This document shows, piece by piece, positions 52,705 to 63,078 of a stretch of DNA of 64,000 nt. The notes under the pieces are model-generated. The model saw only the letters and a program-made list of their open reading frames with translations. It searched no databases and was not told the origin of the DNA. How positions within the stretch are numbered: the stretch's first letter is position 1; each line of letters starts with the position of its first letter. Where the stretch lies: the NCBI GenBank assembly GCA_002299885.1, contig DBOB01000028.1, positions 1 to 64,000 on the forward strand, in the 5' to 3' direction. Position numbers and translations under genes: made by a program. Source of the DNA: Sediminibacterium sp. UBA657. Lineage in GTDB: Bacteria > Bacteroidota > Bacteroidia > Chitinophagales > Chitinophagaceae.

Positions 52705-54609
52705 TTAATTCGGAATCTCTATTTTGTTATTACTTCTATTAATATCTGGCATTCTTTGACTTGGATCAATCTCGATAGATTTAATCGCACTTAATGGCTG
52801 TGTTGTTTCAAAAGTATAAGTTGGTTGCGCCCACTTCCATTCAGGGTGATTGATTTGTTTTATAGCACCCTCTTGTTGTTTTCCTCCTAACATTAAGTCC
52901 AATGGCATATAATGTAATTCACTGGTACCGTCTTTGTAAGTAATAACAACTTCTACTGGCATTGGGAACTTCCCTACCCTTTGAATACTAATTAAAGCTG
53001 CATTGCCACTTACTTGAATATCGTTCAAACCATAATCAATGGTTTTAGTACTATTTACCCAATATTCTTTTAACCATTGCAATTGTAAGCCACTTGTTTT
53101 TTCTGCAACACGTATAAAATCATTTGCATTTGGATGTTTAAATTTCCAAGTGTTATAATAGTTCAACATCAATTGATCACGCTTAGCTTCTCCCATTACA
53201 TAACCAAGCAATCCTAAGAAAGTGCCACCTTTTGTATAAGCTGCACTGCTGTATGCATAGTTGGTATTAAAATGATCGGCATGTGTTGACATAGGCTCTT
53301 CGAATCCACTTTTAGCCAACGCTAAATAACCATTATAATTACCAAACTGCACAGCAGGTAGCATGTTCGCTTGTCTTTCTAAATTTGCAACAATTTGTTT
53401 TTTTGCAGCTTCACTTATATGCGGAGATTGTGTTGCAAAATTTTTCTCATAATGATGGGTCACATCATCTTCGCCATAACTCGTGAATCCTTCATCCATC
53501 CATGCGAATAAGCTTTCATTAGAGCCTAATATATGCTGGTACCAGCTGTGTATCCACTCATGAAAAACTGTACCTAATCCAGGGCCTTTTAATAAAGTAG
53601 CCATCGCATATTCCATACCACCGTCACCACCCTGAATGAAAGAGTATTGAGGATAAGGATAGGCCCCCATTTTCTTTTCCATATAAGGCAATGCTTTTTC
53701 AGCAGCCCATAAAACATTGGCCCAAGCACTATCTGCTTTTGCATCTTTTGCTTTATAGTAAACATGAATGGTTAAGCCTTTACGAACTTCTTTGGACAAA
53801 TGCTTAAAATTATTATCTGCAAACCATACAAAGTCATGAATGTTATTGCCTTTGAAATTCCATACCTTATGACCGTCTTTATCTAAAGGGGCAGTTGGAT
53901 TTTGTAATACACCTGTTCCACCAATCATGTAAGATTTATCCGTTCTTAAAGTCACATCAAAATTACCCCAAACACCATAAAATTCTCTAGCAATATAAGG
54001 ATTGGTATTCCATCCTTGGTAATCGTACTCTACCATTTTAGGATACCATTGACTCATTGAATAACGCACACCTTCTGCATTGTCTCTGCCTGATCTTCTT
54101 ACTTGAACTGGCACTTGTGCTTCAAATTGCACATTCATTTTTACCACTGATTTTGGTAATATAGGTTGCGTTAAAACCACTTCTAAAATGGTTTCATGCT
54201 CAATTAATTGTTGTGCCTTACCATTGATAGTAATGGTATTCACTTTTTGAATCCCATACTCTTCTGGCTTTAAATTTTGGATGCGATCACGCACACGCAT
54301 ATCCCAATCTTTGATATCTTCTCCTCTTCTGTTCCCTAAAATTGTTTTACCCAATTCACGACTTCTTACATCCATATTTGAATTAGGCTGAAAAGCATTC
54401 CAATACATATGGAAGTATACTTTACGTAAAGTATCTGTTGAATTGTTGGTGTACAAAATTTCCTCCGTACCCTTGATGGTATTTTTTTGTACGTCTAAAC
54501 TAGCATCAATTTTATAATTGATCTGTTGTTGCCAACGCTCTGGTTGGGCAAATAATTGCACACTTAATAACACAATCAGAAGTGCAAAAAAGGTAAACTT
54601 CTTTAACAT
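52705..54609 (-). CDS. M1 family zinc metallopeptidase, secreted
   Basis: 634 residues. Signal peptide MLKKFTFFALLIVLLSVQLFAQ; N-terminal beta domain; catalytic HEWIH followed after 18 residues by the third zinc ligand Glu in DEGFTSY, exactly the gluzincin spacing. The exopeptidase motif is GGMEYA (GxMEN-like, last residue changed), so it may not be a typical aminopeptidase. Acts in the periplasm or outside. Own unit, 77 bp after rsmI on the same strand. Confidence 0.92.
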   Translation of the reverse strand: MLKKFTFFALLIVLLSVQLFAQPERWQQQINYKIDASLDVQKNTIKGTEEILYTNNSTDTLRKVYFHMYWNAFQPNSNMDVRSRELGKTILGNRRGEDIKDWDMRVRDRIQNLKPEEYGIQKVNTITINGKAQQLIEHETILEVVLTQPILPKSVVKMNVQFEAQVPVQVRRSGRDNAEGVRYSMSQWYPKMVEYDYQGWNTNPYIAREFYGVWGNFDVTLRTDKSYMIGGTGVLQNPTAPLDKDGHKVWNFKGNNIHDFVWFADNNFKHLSKEVRKGLTIHVYYKAKDAKADSAWANVLWAAEKALPYMEKKMGAYPYPQYSFIQGGDGGMEYAMATLLKGPGLGTVFHEWIHSWYQHILGSNESLFAWMDEGFTSYGEDDVTHHYEKNFATQSPHISEAAKKQIVANLERQANMLPAVQFGNYNGYLALAKSGFEEPMSTHADHFNTNYAYSSAAYTKGGTFLGLLGYVMGEAKRDQLMLNYYNTWKFKHPNANDFIRVAEKTSGLQLQWLKEYWVNSTKTIDYGLNDIQVSGNAALISIQRVGKFPMPVEVVITYKDGTSELHYMPLDLMLGGKQQEGAIKQINHPEWKWAQPTYTFETTQPLSAIKSIEIDPSQRMPDINRSNNKIEIPN

Positions 54610-54686
54610 AGGATTTATTTATAGGGTCAATTTAAAGAAAAAAAGGCTGGATTCCAAAGTGGAATGATAAAAGGAATGGAAGAAAA

Positions 54687-55352
54687 TTACTCCTTCCCCG
54701 CAACTACAATCACAATCTCCCCTTTCACTTGCTTAGCAGTAAAATGGAGGATTAAATTATCGAGGGTATCTGTGATATTTTCTTCAAACATTTTTGTGAG
54801 CTCTCTACTAACAGCTGCTTTACGTTCTGGACCAAATGTAGCTTTAAATAGTTCGAGGGTTTTAACAAGGCGCATTGGACTTTCATAAAAAATCATGGTA
54901 CGCTCCTCATTGGCTAATGCATCCATTAAAGTTTTTTTACCTTTTTTTAATGGGATAAAGCCCTCAAAAATAAAGCTGTTGGTAGGCAATCCACTATTGA
55001 CCAAAGCGGGCACAAATGCGGTGGCACCGGGTAAACTAGTCACTGGCACACCTGCTGCTTTACAGGCACGCACTAATAAAAATGCAGGATCGGATATACC
55101 TGGCGTACCTGCGTCTGTGATGAGTGCAATATTTTTTCCTGCCATCAATTGTTGCACTAAATGCTCCACAATTTTATGTTCATTGTGCTGATGAAAAGGC
55201 GTGAGTGGCTTCTGAATTTGATAGTGCTGTAATAACTTGGAGGAGGTTCTTGTATCCTCACATAAAATAAAATCCACAGCTTGTAAAATCTCTACTGCTC
55301 TAAAAGTAAAATCTTTTAAATTTCCAATGGGTGTAGGGACTAAATATAACAT
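54687..55352 (-). CDS. rsmI: 16S rRNA (cytidine1402-2'-O)-methyltransferase
   Basis: Tetrapyrrole-methylase-fold enzyme. Begins MLYLVPTPIGNLKDFTFRAV, then CEDTRTSSKLL, ALITDAGTPGISDPAFLLV and LPGATAFVPALVNSGLP. 221 residues, shorter than E. coli RsmI (286) because the C-terminal extension is absent. Follows purS by 22 bp. Confidence 0.92.
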   Translation of the reverse strand: MLYLVPTPIGNLKDFTFRAVEILQAVDFILCEDTRTSSKLLQHYQIQKPLTPFHQHNEHKIVEHLVQQLMAGKNIALITDAGTPGISDPAFLLVRACKAAGVPVTSLPGATAFVPALVNSGLPTNSFIFEGFIPLKKGKKTLMDALANEERTMIFYESPMRLVKTLELFKATFGPERKAAVSRELTKMFEENITDTLDNLILHFTAKQVKGEIVIVVAGKE

Positions 55353-55374
55353 GGTTGTAAATGAATGAAGTCGT

Positions 55375-55620
55375 TTATAAAACCACTACTTCAAAATATT
55401 CCATCACAGCATTCGCTAATAATTGCTTGCTAGCCTCAGTTGCCATTGCGACTGCAGCAGCTTCGTCGGCAGCTTCAACTTGTAAGTTGATATTTTTTCC
55501 AACGCGAACGTCTTGAATTCCTGATAAACCTAAATTATGTAATCCGCCTAATACTGCTTTTCCTTGTGGATCTAATAAATCCTTTAACGGCATTACTTTA
55601 ATTTGTACTTGATAGATCAT
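55375..55620 (-). CDS. purS: Phosphoribosylformylglycinamidine synthase subunit PurS
   Basis: 81-residue small subunit that bridges PurQ and PurL in purine synthesis. Seen: YQVQIKVMPLKDLLDPQGKAV, LHNLGLSGIQDVRVGKNI and the C-terminal ANAVMEYFEVVVL. Neither purL nor purQ is nearby. Six bp after pssA and 22 bp before rsmI on the same strand. Confidence 0.9.
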   Translation of the reverse strand: MIYQVQIKVMPLKDLLDPQGKAVLGGLHNLGLSGIQDVRVGKNINLQVEAADEAAAVAMATEASKQLLANAVMEYFEVVVL

Positions 55621-55626
55621 ACTTTG

Positions 55627-56397
55627 TTATTGAGTGATTGTTTTTGGATACATCAAAGATACTATGCAATAGCCAATAAAGCCAAATGGAATCGCGTACC
55701 ATTTAAAAAATATAGCCGAAACCACGATTTCTATTGCAACAATACCTAATGGAAGGATTAGTTTTTTCTTATTGGATAAGCTTTTTAGCGCCAACATAGG
55801 CCTTGTCATGACCATCAAATAACTTACTACCAAAATGTAAACATACCAGAATAAAGGACTTAATAAAAGCTTTGAAATAATGCCATTAGAAGGCTGCCAA
55901 TAAATCAATGGAAATACTGCAGTTAAAATCCCAATCATTGGAATAGGCACCCCTTTAAAATAGGTGGATTGGGTTTGATCCAAATTGAACCTAGCCAATC
56001 TGTAGGCGCCAGCCATTGGAATTAAGAATGCAGGTGCAAATAACCAACTACTTGTAGCCAGTGCATTCACATCATTGGCCAATGCCAATCTTAAAAATTG
56101 ATACACAATACATGCAGGTGCTACACCAAAACTTACCACATCTGCCAATGAATCTAACTGCTTTCCCATTTCAGAAGGCACATTCATTAATCTAGCAACA
56201 TATCCATCCAAAAAATCTACTACTGCGGCTAGTCCAATGAATAAACTTGCCATATATAATTTTTCAGGAATCTCTATTAACATATCTCCGGTTTCAGAGA
56301 TAGAAGCCACCGTCCCAAATTGAAAGCAACTTACAATGGCCATGCATCCTAAAAATAAATTTAGAAGCGTAATAATATTGGGAATTTGTTGGCGCAT
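55627..56397 (-). CDS. pssA: CDP-diacylglycerol--serine O-phosphatidyltransferase
   Basis: 256-residue membrane enzyme making phosphatidylserine, precursor of phosphatidylethanolamine. The CDP-alcohol phosphotransferase signature DG-x2-AR-x8-G-x3-D-x3-D is complete at DGYVAR...GKQLDSLAD (about residues 64-86). About seven helices. 12 bp downstream of the M24 peptidase gene. Confidence 0.93.
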   Translation of the reverse strand: MRQQIPNIITLLNLFLGCMAIVSCFQFGTVASISETGDMLIEIPEKLYMASLFIGLAAVVDFLDGYVARLMNVPSEMGKQLDSLADVVSFGVAPACIVYQFLRLALANDVNALATSSWLFAPAFLIPMAGAYRLARFNLDQTQSTYFKGVPIPMIGILTAVFPLIYWQPSNGIISKLLLSPLFWYVYILVVSYLMVMTRPMLALKSLSNKKKLILPLGIVAIEIVVSAIFFKWYAIPFGFIGYCIVSLMYPKTITQ

Positions 56398-56409
56398 CTT
56401 TTAATTGAA

Positions 56410-57705
56410 TTATTTTTTTCTTTTCATTAAAGCTTCAATCTCTTCGGCCTTGATTGGAATATTTTTGAATAAATCTTGATTGCCTTTTGCCGTAATCCAA
56501 ACATTATTTTCGATACGTACACCCATGCCCTCTTCTTTGATATAAATACCAGGTTCTACAGTAAATACCATGCCTGCTTGTATTGGCGCAGTTCTTGTGC
56601 CCAAATCATGCACATCTATTCCTAAATGATGCGAGATGCCATGGTATAAATATTTTCGGTATGCTCTATTCTCAGCATCTTCATTTTTAATATCCGCTTT
56701 AGAAATCAAACCAATTTTTAGGAATTGTTTTGTCGCTTCTTCCCCCACTTTATCGGTATAATTTAAAATTGAAATGCCTGGCTTTAAAATTGATTTTGCA
56801 TAATCATGTAAATGCAAACATGCATTGTATACTTCCTTTTGTCTTTTTGTAAACTTGCCGTTTACAGGAACCGTTCTTGTTAAATCTGCATTGTATCCAC
56901 CATAAGCAGCGCCAAAATCCATCAAAATCAATTCACCATCTTTACATACATTATTATTGCTTGTATAGTGCAAGGTTCTTGCATTATCACCACTCGCTAT
57001 AATACTATGGTATGCAACACCTGTAGCTTTTTTGCTTAAAAATTCATGGTAAATTTCTGCTTCAATTTCATATTCGTGTACACCTGGGCGAATAAATTGC
57101 AATAACCTTCTAAACGCAGACTCAGTAATGTCAATGGCTTTTTGGATCACCACTACTTCTTGCTTTGTTTTAATCGCTCTTAAAGCTTTCATGATTTTAG
57201 CAGCGCGCAAGTATTGATGCAATGGATAGCGAGATTGCATCTCGTCTATGAATCGGTATTCATTTGTTCTAACTAAATTATTTTTTCGATCGTTCTCGTT
57301 GGAGTCTAAATAAATGGCATCGGCTAAATGAATCCAGGTTTGTAACATTGCGTCAATACTATCCACCCAAACAATGGTTTTCATGCCAGAAATAGCAGTG
57401 GCTTCATGCGCTCTTAATCTTTTGCCATCCCAAATTTCTTTCAATTCCTGTGGACGAACCAAGACCAATACTTCTCTATACTTAGGATCTGGATTATCTG
57501 GGAAAAGCACCACCATCGTGCCCTCTTGCTCGATCCCTGTTAACCAAAATAAATCTGAATTTTGTACAAAGCCGTGCAAGGCGTCTCCATTGCTAGGAAA
57601 CTCGTCGTTGCTAACAAAAACAGCGATGCTATTTTTTTGCATTTGACTTACAAAACGCTTTCTGTTTTGTACGAAAATGGTTGGATCTAATGGGTCGTAT
57701 TTCAT
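56410..57705 (-). CDS. pepP: Xaa-Pro aminopeptidase (M24B)
   Basis: 431-residue dimetal aminopeptidase P. N-terminal AMP_N domain (about 1-140: VSNDEFPSNGDALHGFVQNSD, FWLTGIEQEG); catalytic pita-bread domain with MDFGAAYGGYNADLTRT (two Asp), HHLGIDVHDLG (His), FTVEPGIYI (Glu) and GVRIENNVWIT (Glu). First gene of the pepP-pssA-purS-rsmI run. Confidence 0.93.
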   Translation of the reverse strand: MKYDPLDPTIFVQNRKRFVSQMQKNSIAVFVSNDEFPSNGDALHGFVQNSDLFWLTGIEQEGTMVVLFPDNPDPKYREVLVLVRPQELKEIWDGKRLRAHEATAISGMKTIVWVDSIDAMLQTWIHLADAIYLDSNENDRKNNLVRTNEYRFIDEMQSRYPLHQYLRAAKIMKALRAIKTKQEVVVIQKAIDITESAFRRLLQFIRPGVHEYEIEAEIYHEFLSKKATGVAYHSIIASGDNARTLHYTSNNNVCKDGELILMDFGAAYGGYNADLTRTVPVNGKFTKRQKEVYNACLHLHDYAKSILKPGISILNYTDKVGEEATKQFLKIGLISKADIKNEDAENRAYRKYLYHGISHHLGIDVHDLGTRTAPIQAGMVFTVEPGIYIKEEGMGVRIENNVWITAKGNQDLFKNIPIKAEEIEALMKRKK

Positions 57706-57789
57706 AAAAAAATTTGAATTGATATTAATGTCATAGTCATACCGCCGTTTACTGGCTTCTTGGAAGCAAGATACTTAAAATTGATGGGC

Positions 57790-59937
57790 TTAGGCAATCT
57801 TACCCCACCCAATTTTGGTTTTTTGAGTCAGTAAAAAGCTTCGAATGGCCAAGTGTTCTGGCATAGTCAAATTAGGATCTTTTTCACAAATCGCTGCAGC
57901 TGCTTCTTTGGCGATTTCCATGGTAGGTCGGTCATTGATCAAACTAGCCAATTTAAAATTCAATGCACCGCTTTGTCTTGTGCCATCTATATCTCCAGGC
58001 CCTCTAATTTCTAAATCTTTTTCTGCTATGACAAAACCATCTGTGGTATTGCACATGATTTTTAATCTTTCTCTTGCCTCCCTGCTTGCCTTTACGCTGC
58101 TTAATAAAATACAATAACTCTGCTCAGAACCTCTACCTACCCTGCCCCTTAATTGATGCAATTGTGACAAACCAAATTTTTCTGCACTCTCAATCACCAT
58201 CACCGATGCGTTGGGTATATTCACGCCCACTTCAATTACTGTGGTGCCTACTAAAATTTGTGTATCCCCTGATTTAAATCTGTTCATGTTCTCGGACTTT
58301 AAATCATTGTGCATCTTTCCATGGACCATACTAATTTTGTAAGTAGGCTCTGGAAAAAAACTTTTTACTTGTTCGTAGCCCTGCATCAAATCCTCGTAAC
58401 TTAACTTTTCACTTTCCTCAATTAAAGGATACACATAATAAGCTTGACGTCCTTTTTGTATTTCTGATTTTACAAAATCCATCACACTTGCGCGCGATGT
58501 TTCGTATCGATGTACAGTTTTGATAGGCTGTCTTCCTGGAGGTAATTCATCCATAATACTATAATCCAAATCGCCATAAGCGGTCATGGCTAAGGTTCTT
58601 GGAATAGGCGTTGCTGTCATCACTAATACATGTGGTGGTATAGATGCTTTTTTCCAAAGCTTTGATCTTTGCTCCACACCAAATCTGTGCTGCTCGTCAA
58701 TGACTGCCAATCCTAATCTTTTAAATTGTACTGGATCTTCAATCAATGCATGCGTGCCTACCACAAAATGAATCGTATCATCAGCCAATCCTTTTAATAT
58801 TCTTCTGCGCTCCGCTGCTTTGGTGCTTCCAGTTAAGATGGCCACTTCTACAGGCATTTCTTTTAATAGCTCGGTTAAACTACTATAATGTTGTTGTGCT
58901 AAAATTTCGGTAGGCGCCATCAAACAACTCTGAAATCCGTTGTCTGCAGCAATGAGCATCGCCATCAATGCAATCATCGTTTTTCCACTGCCCACATCGC
59001 CTTGCAGCAATCGGTTCATCTGAAACCCTTTTGCAACGTCTTGTCTAATTTCTTTAATCACCCTTTTTTGCGCACCGGTTAATTCAAAGGGTAAATAATT
59101 GTTGTAAAAAGTATTAAAGTAGTCTCCAACTTTTTCAAACACCTGACCTTTACTATTCTTATGTCGATCAATCTTGATTAAATTCAATCTGATTTGTGCG
59201 ATGAATAATTCTTCAAAAATCAATCTTGACAATGCCTGCTTATATTTTGCCTGACTGGATGGAAAATGGATTTGTCTAAATGCTTCCCATCTTCCCATTC
59301 TATCTACTAATAAATGCGCAGGCAAATTTTCTGGCAAATCCCGCTCACTTATTTGTTGAAACAATACTTGGGTTAGTTTGCCTAATTGTTTTCCGTTCAA
59401 TCCCCTAGACTTTAATTTCTCGGTAGAACCATATACCGGTTCCAGTAATGATTTTTGAGACATGGTTTGCACCTCAAATGGCTCGATTTCTGGATGAACT
59501 ATTTGTGGTTTTCCATTAAAAAAGCCTAGTCTACCAAAAACCAAATAGGTCTGCCCCTCCACTAAATTCTTTTGAACATACTGAATCCCCTGAAACCAGG
59601 CCAATTCCAAATAACCAGATTCATCCTTTAATTGGGCAACCATCCTTTTTGAGCGCTTCTCTCCAATTGAATGTAGACCCAATAAGACTCCTTTTACTTG
59701 AACAAAGTCCATTTCGGGGGTCAACGCGGCGATTGGCGTCACCTTGGTCTTGTCTACATGCCTATTTGGGAAATGTTGTAATAAGTCGCCGAAAGTATAG
59801 ATACTAAGCTCTTTTTTAAGCAATTCCGCCCTCAAAGGGCCTACACCCTTTAGGTATTCGATGGGACTGGATAAAAGAGATGCTAGGCTCAAGCGATTTT
59901 TTTTAGATTCATAGCAAATATCCCAAAAAGATGGCAA
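57790..59937 (-). CDS. recG: ATP-dependent DNA helicase RecG
   Basis: 715-residue fork-reversal helicase. Wedge/OB domain at about 60-190 (FGDLLQHFPNRHVDKTKV), helicase domain 1 with LLQGDVGSGKTMIA and VIDEQHRFGVEQR, domain 2 with GTTVIEVGVNIPNASVMVIE and QLRGRVGRG. The N-terminus is short, as usual in this lineage. ATG 59937 is the longest start; a start near 59892 would begin closer to the conserved SSPIEYLKGVGP. Divergent from trpS. Confidence 0.94.
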   Translation of the reverse strand: MPSFWDICYESKKNRLSLASLLSSPIEYLKGVGPLRAELLKKELSIYTFGDLLQHFPNRHVDKTKVTPIAALTPEMDFVQVKGVLLGLHSIGEKRSKRMVAQLKDESGYLELAWFQGIQYVQKNLVEGQTYLVFGRLGFFNGKPQIVHPEIEPFEVQTMSQKSLLEPVYGSTEKLKSRGLNGKQLGKLTQVLFQQISERDLPENLPAHLLVDRMGRWEAFRQIHFPSSQAKYKQALSRLIFEELFIAQIRLNLIKIDRHKNSKGQVFEKVGDYFNTFYNNYLPFELTGAQKRVIKEIRQDVAKGFQMNRLLQGDVGSGKTMIALMAMLIAADNGFQSCLMAPTEILAQQHYSSLTELLKEMPVEVAILTGSTKAAERRRILKGLADDTIHFVVGTHALIEDPVQFKRLGLAVIDEQHRFGVEQRSKLWKKASIPPHVLVMTATPIPRTLAMTAYGDLDYSIMDELPPGRQPIKTVHRYETSRASVMDFVKSEIQKGRQAYYVYPLIEESEKLSYEDLMQGYEQVKSFFPEPTYKISMVHGKMHNDLKSENMNRFKSGDTQILVGTTVIEVGVNIPNASVMVIESAEKFGLSQLHQLRGRVGRGSEQSYCILLSSVKASREARERLKIMCNTTDGFVIAEKDLEIRGPGDIDGTRQSGALNFKLASLINDRPTMEIAKEAAAAICEKDPNLTMPEHLAIRSFLLTQKTKIGWGKIA

Positions 59938-59972
59938 AAAATGGGATTGCGATTCATTATCTTCGCACAGCT

Positions 59973-60986
59973 ATGGAAAAGGAAATCGTATTGAGTGGAA
60001 TTAGGCCTACTGGCTTCTTACATTTAGGAAATTATTTTGGTGCAATGCGCAATTATGTCCGCATGCAAGATGAATACAATTGCTATTTTTTTGTAGCCAA
60101 TTGGCATAGCTTAACGACCCATCCTGATACAAAAACTTTACAAGAAAGTGTGTTGCGTGTAGTCGCAGAAAATATTGCTTGTGGATTAGATCCAGAGAAA
60201 GTGTCTTTATATGTTCAAAGTGATGTGCCAGAAATTGCAGAATTGTATTTGTATTTAAATATGTTAGCTTATAAAGGTGAACTAGAAAAGACCACCACAT
60301 TTAAGGATAAGGTAAGGATGCAACCAGAAAATGTCAATGCTGGTTTATTAACTTATCCTGTATTACAAGCTGCTGATATCTTGATTCATCGTGCGGTCAA
60401 AGTGCCTGTTGGAAAAGATCAAGAACAAAACTTAGAAATGGCGAGAAATTTTGCAGAAAGATTCAATCACCGTTACGGAGAGACGTTCCCACTACCTTAT
60501 GCTTTTAATTATAACAGCGAATTGGTGAAGATTATGGGCCTAGATGGTAATGGCAAAATGAGTAAGAGTGAAAATCAGATGACTACTTTATTTTTAGCGG
60601 ATGAAGATGACTTGATTCGTAAAAAAGTGATGAAAGCAAAAACGGATCAAGGGCCTTTAACTCCGAATTCAGTAAAACCCGACTATATCCAAAACTTATT
60701 TACGCTAATGGGTTTAGTGAGCACCGCTGATACTGTAAAAAAATTCGAGGACGACTTTAACAATAGTTCAGAAGGCAATTGCATTATTCGTTATGGCGAT
60801 ATGAAAAAACAATTGGCAGAGGACATGGTTCAGTTTATCAATCCAATTAGAACCAAAGCAACAGACTTACAAAACAATAAAGATTTACTTTTAAAAATCA
60901 TCCATCAAGGTGCTGACAAAGCAAGAGCAAGTGCTTCAGCTACTTTGACCACTGTTAGAAAAGCAGTTGGTATGGAATACCTATAA
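59973..60986 (+). CDS. trpS: Tryptophanyl-tRNA synthetase
   Basis: Class I aminoacyl-tRNA synthetase. 337 residues from ATG 59973: MEKEIVLSGIRPTGFLHLGN (HIGH-like HLGN), VGKDQEQNLEMAR, and GKMSKSENQ (KMSKS loop). An upstream in-frame ATG at 59931 overlaps recG and adds 14 residues not in the family. A -7-like TATCTTCG (59958-59965) lies 7 bases before the start. Likely cotranscribed with the deoxynucleoside kinase 36 bp on. Confidence 0.95.
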   Translation: MEKEIVLSGIRPTGFLHLGNYFGAMRNYVRMQDEYNCYFFVANWHSLTTHPDTKTLQESVLRVVAENIACGLDPEKVSLYVQSDVPEIAELYLYLNMLAYKGELEKTTTFKDKVRMQPENVNAGLLTYPVLQAADILIHRAVKVPVGKDQEQNLEMARNFAERFNHRYGETFPLPYAFNYNSELVKIMGLDGNGKMSKSENQMTTLFLADEDDLIRKKVMKAKTDQGPLTPNSVKPDYIQNLFTLMGLVSTADTVKKFEDDFNNSSEGNCIIRYGDMKKQLAEDMVQFINPIRTKATDLQNNKDLLLKIIHQGADKARASASATLTTVRKAVGMEYL

Positions 60987-61022
60987 AATCAACCTGAATC
61001 ATTCAACTACACGCATAAGATT

Positions 61023-61664
61023 ATGGCAAAAGCAGCAACTAAAAAACCAAAACACGTAGCAATCGCAGGCAATATTGGCGTTGGTAAAACAACACTGACC
61101 GAGTTGTTGAGTAAACACTACCGTTGGATCCCCCAATTTGAAGATGTGGACCATAACCCTTATTTAATGGACTTTTATGACGATATGCCAAGATGGAGCT
61201 TCAACTTGCAGATTTACTTTTTGCATGGCAGATTGAATCAAATTTTAGAAATACAAAAAGGGACCGAAACCATTATTCAAGATAGAACCATCTATGAAGA
61301 TGCCAATATATTTGCTCCCAATTTACATGAAATGGGTTTGATGAGTAAGCGTGATTTTGATAACTATTTTGGCTTTTTTAATACCATTAAATCCATGGTT
61401 CAACCTCCAGATTTATTAATCTATTTAAAAGCGTCTGTACCAACCTTGGTTTCTCAAATTCAAAAAAGAGGGAGAGAATACGAAGAGAATATTCGTTTAG
61501 ATTATTTAAAAAGATTGAATGATTACTACAATAAGTGGACTGAGAATTATTCAGAAGGCCCATTGCTAATCATTGATTGTGATAAAATAAAATTTGGTGA
61601 ATCTGAAGAAGATTTAGGCCATATCATTAGTAAAGTAGATAGTACTTTGTACGGATTATTTTAA
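61023..61664 (+). CDS. Deoxynucleoside kinase (dNK/dGK-dAK family)
   Basis: 213-residue salvage kinase. P-loop AIAGNIGVGKTTL (14-26), substrate motif FEDVDHNPYL, the DRTIYEDANIF (DRx) motif and the LID region with KRGREYEENI. Specificity (deoxyadenosine, deoxyguanosine or deoxycytidine) cannot be read. 10 bp before glcD. Confidence 0.9.
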   Translation: MAKAATKKPKHVAIAGNIGVGKTTLTELLSKHYRWIPQFEDVDHNPYLMDFYDDMPRWSFNLQIYFLHGRLNQILEIQKGTETIIQDRTIYEDANIFAPNLHEMGLMSKRDFDNYFGFFNTIKSMVQPPDLLIYLKASVPTLVSQIQKRGREYEENIRLDYLKRLNDYYNKWTENYSEGPLLIIDCDKIKFGESEEDLGHIISKVDSTLYGLF

Positions 61665-61674
61665 TTTTTTATAG

Positions 61675-63078
61675 ATGCAACAAATCACAACGGAAATACT
61701 AGCGCAAATTAAATCCATTGTTGGTGCGGAATATGTATTCACTGACGAAGAGAGCTTTGAGAAATATGGCAGGGACGAGACAGAAAAATTACATTACAGT
61801 CCGGCGGTCGTAGTCAAACCAAGAACACCACAAGAGATTGCTGCATTAATGCAATTAGCAAATAAGCACTTGATTCCAGTGACACCAAGAGGTGCAGGCA
61901 CTGGTTTAACAGGAGGTGCCCTACCTCATTTAGGAGGATTGGTGATTGCTATGGAGAGATTCAATAGCATCTTGGACATTGATGAAAGAAATTTACAAGT
62001 GACCACTGAACCAGGTGTGATCACTGAAGTTTTACAAAATGCAGTAAAGGAAAAAGGGTTGTTTTACCCTCCGGATCCTGCAAGTAAAGGATCTTGTTTT
62101 ATTGGAGGTAATATTTCCGAAAACTCAGGCGGACCTAAAGCAGTAAAGTATGGCGTAGTAAAAGACTATGTTTTAAATTTAGAAATCGTTTTACCTACGG
62201 GTGAGATTATATGGACGGGTTCGAATGTGTTAAAAAATGCAACAGGTTATAATTTAACCCAACTAATTGTTGGAAGCGAGGGGACATTAGGCATTGTAAC
62301 TAAAATTGTTTTAAGGTTAATCCCGCATCCGAAATTTGATTTATTAATGCTTGCGCCATTTGATAGTTTAGAGAAAGCGAGTGAAGCAGTGAGCGCTATT
62401 TTTAGAGCAGGTATTACACCAAGTGCAATGGAACTCATGGAAATTGAATCTATTAAATTAGCTAGTAAATTATGTGAGAGCACTGCAATTACTATTACAG
62501 ATAACTTGGCTGCCCATTTAATTATTGAAGTAGATGGCAATGATAAAGATGTATTGATGAAGGATATGGAGGCCATTGCGGATGTTTTGACCAATTTTGA
62601 AGTGGGTGAATTGTATTTTGCAGATGATGCCCAACAAAAAACAGAACTTTGGAAAATACGCAGAAAAGCCAATGAGGCCTCTGTAGCTGCAGGATATACA
62701 ATTGAAGAAGACACTGTGGTACCTAGAGCTGAATTGCCTAAATTAATAAAAGGTGTTAAAGCATTGGCCGCAGAAAATGGATTTAAAGTAGTTTCTTATG
62801 GACATGCGGGTGATGGTAATTTACATGTAAGAATCAACCACCCACTTTACAAAAAGAGCTATGAAAATGAAGTGATACAAGATATCCTTTTTAAAATATT
62901 TGAATTAGTGAAATCCCTTGGTGGTACTATTAGCGGAGAGCATGGCATTGGGCTTATTCAAAAATCTTTTATGCCAGTAATGTTTGATCCTATCACTATG
63001 GAATTAATGAAGGGCATTAAAAAAGTATTTGATCCAAATCATATTTTAAACGCTGGTAAAATTTTTGATTCTAAATAA
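61675..63078 (+). CDS. glcD: FAD-linked oxidase, glycolate/D-lactate dehydrogenase GlcD type
   Basis: 467-residue flavoprotein. FAD-binding PCMH domain with VTPRGAGTGLTGGALPHLGG, PPDPASKGSCFIGGNISENSGG and GYNLTQLIVGSEGTLGI; C-terminal FAD-oxidase domain with SYGHAGDGNLHVRI and GTISGEHGIGLIQK. Substrate is glycolate or another D-2-hydroxyacid. GlcE and GlcF are not adjacent. Its stop overlaps the next start (TAATG). Confidence 0.9.
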   Translation: MQQITTEILAQIKSIVGAEYVFTDEESFEKYGRDETEKLHYSPAVVVKPRTPQEIAALMQLANKHLIPVTPRGAGTGLTGGALPHLGGLVIAMERFNSILDIDERNLQVTTEPGVITEVLQNAVKEKGLFYPPDPASKGSCFIGGNISENSGGPKAVKYGVVKDYVLNLEIVLPTGEIIWTGSNVLKNATGYNLTQLIVGSEGTLGIVTKIVLRLIPHPKFDLLMLAPFDSLEKASEAVSAIFRAGITPSAMELMEIESIKLASKLCESTAITITDNLAAHLIIEVDGNDKDVLMKDMEAIADVLTNFEVGELYFADDAQQKTELWKIRRKANEASVAAGYTIEEDTVVPRAELPKLIKGVKALAAENGFKVVSYGHAGDGNLHVRINHPLYKKSYENEVIQDILFKIFELVKSLGGTISGEHGIGLIQKSFMPVMFDPITMELMKGIKKVFDPNHILNAGKIFDSK

